From the NCBI GenBank assembly GCA_025331565.1, contig JAFREQ010000026.1:3162001-3226000 (forward strand): a stretch of 64,000 bases of DNA, written 5' to 3'. Shown here in pieces: positions 61,393 to 64,000 of this stretch. Made by a program: the position numbers and the translations under genes. The DNA comes from Holacanthus passer (Eukaryota; Chordata; Actinopteri; Pomacanthidae). Under the pieces are notes generated by a model. The model searched no databases and was not told the origin of the DNA. It saw nothing but the letters and a program-made list of their open reading frames with translations. Position 1 is the stretch's first letter; every line of letters begins with the position of its first letter.

Positions 61393-61799
61393 AAGCTCTC
61401 TCCGTTGCGATGCGTTGCTAGCTAGCTACATGACCGACAGATGACGCCAAGGGGGAGGGACTACATTTCCCAGCAGCGCTCGGTGTTAGCTACAGGTTGC
61501 CATGCTAACTTTTGTTGTTTACATACTATTTTAAGCCCTGAAGCAACAAAAGGTGCTTTTCTGACTGATTTTAGCACAACAAGGCCGAAAAATGGCCACG
61601 TTCACTTTTGTGACATTTTGAAATTAAACTAAAAGCGAACACGATTAAACGCAAATAACCGACATTAGCGACCGGTCCCACAATGCTTTGCGCCGCGGCG
61701 TCATCAACCTGCGACAGTTCGGGCGGTAGTTCGTTTTAATGGATGAATGAGAAACTCACAGCTGTATTTTCAGTTTTAATCAATTCCAGGTGAAGCAAC
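61393..61799. promoter_or_regulatory. Shared head-to-head promoter region of cdkn2aip and tubgcp4
   Basis: The region between the proposed cdkn2aip 5' UTR donor and the tubgcp4 start codon is TATA-less and contains CpG-rich patches (for example GCGCCGCGGCG near 61691). Two broadly used housekeeping genes point away from it. Transcription starts are not visible directly. Confidence 0.6.
61460..61472 (+). promoter_or_regulatory. ZNF143/THAP11-type promoter motif
   Basis: ACTACATTTCCCA matches the vertebrate promoter motif ACTAYRNNNCCCR at every fixed position. This motif is typical of bidirectional housekeeping promoters. It lies within about 70 bp of the proposed cdkn2aip 5' exon and next to a CRE-like ATGACGCCA (61441-61449). 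Confidence 0.6.
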
Positions 61800-63511
61800 A
61801 TGATTCACGAGTTGTTGTTGGCGTTGAGCGGATACCCGGGAACCATTTTCACCTGGAACAAGCGGACAGGTTTGCAGGTAAAACGGAATCACGGTGCGGT
61901 TTTCTGACCAAACATCGCTTCAGTTAACATCGACAAGCTAGCTAACATGTTTTATCCTTTTTAAAACATGCTATTTATTTACAGTCCTAAGATATTGAAA
62001 TGCTCTCGCTGTCTTTGCTGGCAGTACAGTTGTACGTTTGTGCTGCAAAGTTGGCTGAAGGAGAGACGAGTTCAAATTCATTAATTATCAGTGATATGTC
62101 CAATATCTTATACACAATATGTCAACAGTCTCAAGCTAAAAACAACACTCTTTTCTATTTGCCTGCTTCTCAAAGTGTCTTCTTTAAATTTAAATGTATT
62201 GCTCATTTTCTTATTCAGACTAACCAGGGCTAAATGAAATAAAATGAAGACAGTGAGTCGTTGCATTGAAAGACCAGGTTTTATTATATAGCTAGTGGAG
62301 AAGTTAGGAGAGACTCTAGTGACCTAAAGTAACCTATAGGGTCATAAATTGCATTTATTATTCTAAAAGTGTCAACAAAGTCAAAACAAATATGTATATA
62401 TATAGGCAGATTTATTCATGTGAGAGTCTTCAGTTCAGGAGAACATGCAAACTGCACACTGAAAGTGAGGTGACAGCATCATAACCAATAAATAACATAG
62501 ACATCTAGTGAACTCTCTATACCCTCTCTCTTGACTTTAGGACGGACACCACCACATCAGTATGTAAAGAATGGCTACAACCTTGCATGATAGCTCATTT
62601 TGCTTGTGAGGAACAGGACTGTCACAGCAAGATACACCAACTGATTTTATGTACAAGTCTCCCTTTGTTTCACCCACAGGTGTCCCAGGACCTGCCCTTC
62701 CTTCATCCCAGTGAGACCAGTGTCCTCAACCGCCTCTCTAAACTGGGCTCAGACTACATCCGCTTTACAGAGTTCATAGAACAACACACCGGCCATGTGC
62801 ATCAGCAAGTGAGTCCTTATATACCATATAACTTATTTGAGATATTTAACTTTCAAACTTAAAATTTCAATTCTAAAATGACAGTTTAGAGATACACCCT
62901 TTTAGGAATCCTTATTATTCAGTTAATGTAATTTTTTCCAAAACCAAGTAGTATTTTTGCTTTTGCTGTTACTGTAGTATTGTTATTTCAGAAAGATATA
63001 CAGACGCACAGTTTGTTAAAGAGTACCATACATTTCTCTCAACAATTTGCTCTTTAGGAACATCACACGAACCAGCCCAACCAGACGGGACTTCATGGAA
63101 TTTACTTGCGGGCTTTCTGCACAGGTCTGGACTCCATGCTGCAGCCGTACAGACAGGCCCTGCTCGACCTTGAACAAGAGGTAAAATGATGACACAGCCA
63201 ACAAAAATAAATGGTGAAGCATGTGACAGGATGCTCATTTAACTTGTGTGTATGTTTCAGTTCCTTGGAGATCCACATCTGACAATATCTCATGTGAATT
63301 ATAAGCTTGATCAGGTAAAACATTAATGAAACGTCTAAAGAGATAATTTTAAGATTTTTGCAAGTTGAAAATACACTAAAGAAACTCACACTGGAAAGTC
63401 TTTGTACAGTTAAACATATCTGTTTGTCTAACACTGCATTCTTTCTTTGTTAAGTTCCAGTTGCTGTTTCCTTCGGTGATGGTGGTGGTAGAGACTATAA
63501 AATCACAGAAG
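61800..63511 (+). CDS. tubgcp4: Gamma-tubulin complex component 4 (GCP4), first five exons
   Basis: Subunit of the gamma-tubulin ring complex that nucleates microtubules at centrosomes and spindle poles. Exons 61800-61877, 62680-62808, 63058-63180, 63261-63314 and 63455-63511 encode the first 147 residues. All introns are GT-AG and phase 0. The start MIHELLLALSGYPGTIF is the conserved family N-terminus. Later conserved stretches are PFLHPSETSVLNRLSKLG, YIRFTEFIEQHTGHV, GLHGIYLRAFCTGLDSMLQP, FLGDPHLTISHVNYKLDQ and FQLLFPSVMVVVE, all within the N-terminal GRIP1 (Spc97/Spc98) region. The next exon lies beyond the right edge; nothing resembling it is found in 63512-64000. The gene is divergent from cdkn2aip. 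Confidence 0.97.
61878..62679 (+). other. tubgcp4: tubgcp4 intron 1
   Basis: GT-AG phase-0 intron with no recognised internal feature. Confidence 0.9.
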
Positions 63512-64000
63512 GTAAGGACATAGTTCATCAGGATATGTAAGTTCAGGGTGGAGCACAATGCTGCGGGTGTTGCAGATGATTAGAAAGGGAGAAATTGTTC
63601 AACTGAAAAAGATTATGACGGGCCTCCATTTCACCAGAAAGCTTCTAAAACTAAAGAATAAATTTAGCAAAGATGTCAGGGTTGCATGTAATTGCATGGT
63701 CCCTGGTTGAAGCACAAACCAGATTCCTTTCTTGCACGTAGCAGTAAATAAAAACACAATAAGATACCTTTGGATAAATTGCCAGATAAATTATGACTCT
63801 TGACTATATTTGCATGAAGGTCGTTGACCGAAACACACACTGATACACAATTTATTGTGCCCAAATTCTCTCAGTACATTTAATGCAAATTAAATGAACA
63901 GCAAAACTGATGGAAACATGATGTAAAAGCTGAGGCAGTACTGTGGGAGCTCCTTGAAGAAAGTGGCTAGAAAACTGGATCTGTTTATCTGGAGTAACAG
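63512..64000 (+). other. tubgcp4: tubgcp4 intron 5 (start), runs off the window
   Basis: Begins with the donor GTAAGG. No sequence like the next conserved exon was found before the window ends. Confidence 0.8.

Overview
This 64 kb window is nuclear DNA from a vertebrate, almost certainly a ray-finned (teleost) fish. The genes have many short exons with GT/AG introns. The deduced proteins are vertebrate-type but not mammalian. Introns and intergenic DNA are rich in (CA)n arrays and in short inverted-repeat elements that I recognise as common in fish genomes. There is no sign of operons, phage, CRISPR or bacterial genes, and most open frames are chance.

Five protein-coding genes can be supported exon by exon. 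From left to right: (1) the first 15 coding exons of iqgap1 on the minus strand (123-24877), whose 3' part lies beyond the left edge and whose intron 2 alone is 15.9 kb; (2) a three-exon CART neuropeptide precursor gene on the plus strand (26974-28834), head to head with iqgap1; (3) about 21 kb of intergenic DNA with repeats and a few possible regulatory islands; (4) a second three-exon CART gene on the plus strand (50541-51580), close to the canonical mammalian CART sequence; (5) cdkn2aip on the minus strand (59105-60990), complete in three coding exons with a probable upstream non-coding exon; (6) the first five exons of tubgcp4 on the plus strand (61800-63511), which shares a short head-to-head promoter region with cdkn2aip.

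The two CART genes are the most biologically interesting part. They have the same exon layout and six-cysteine C-terminal domain, but differ in their processing sites. The downstream gene keeps both dibasic sites of mammalian CART. The upstream one keeps only one, so it should yield only a short peptide. In humans CARTPT lies on the same chromosome arm as IQGAP2, so linkage of CART genes to iqgap1 here looks like a paralogous copy of that block.

iqgap1 has one clear anomaly. The reading frame cannot be carried from exon 12 into exon 13 with the best splice sites, which suggests a 2-nt deficit (assembly error or mutation) or use of an unusual acceptor. The rest of the window holds microsatellites, minisatellites, several MITE families (one nested, one pair abutting), a solo-LTR-like element, LINE 3' tails and a BED-finger transposase fossil.
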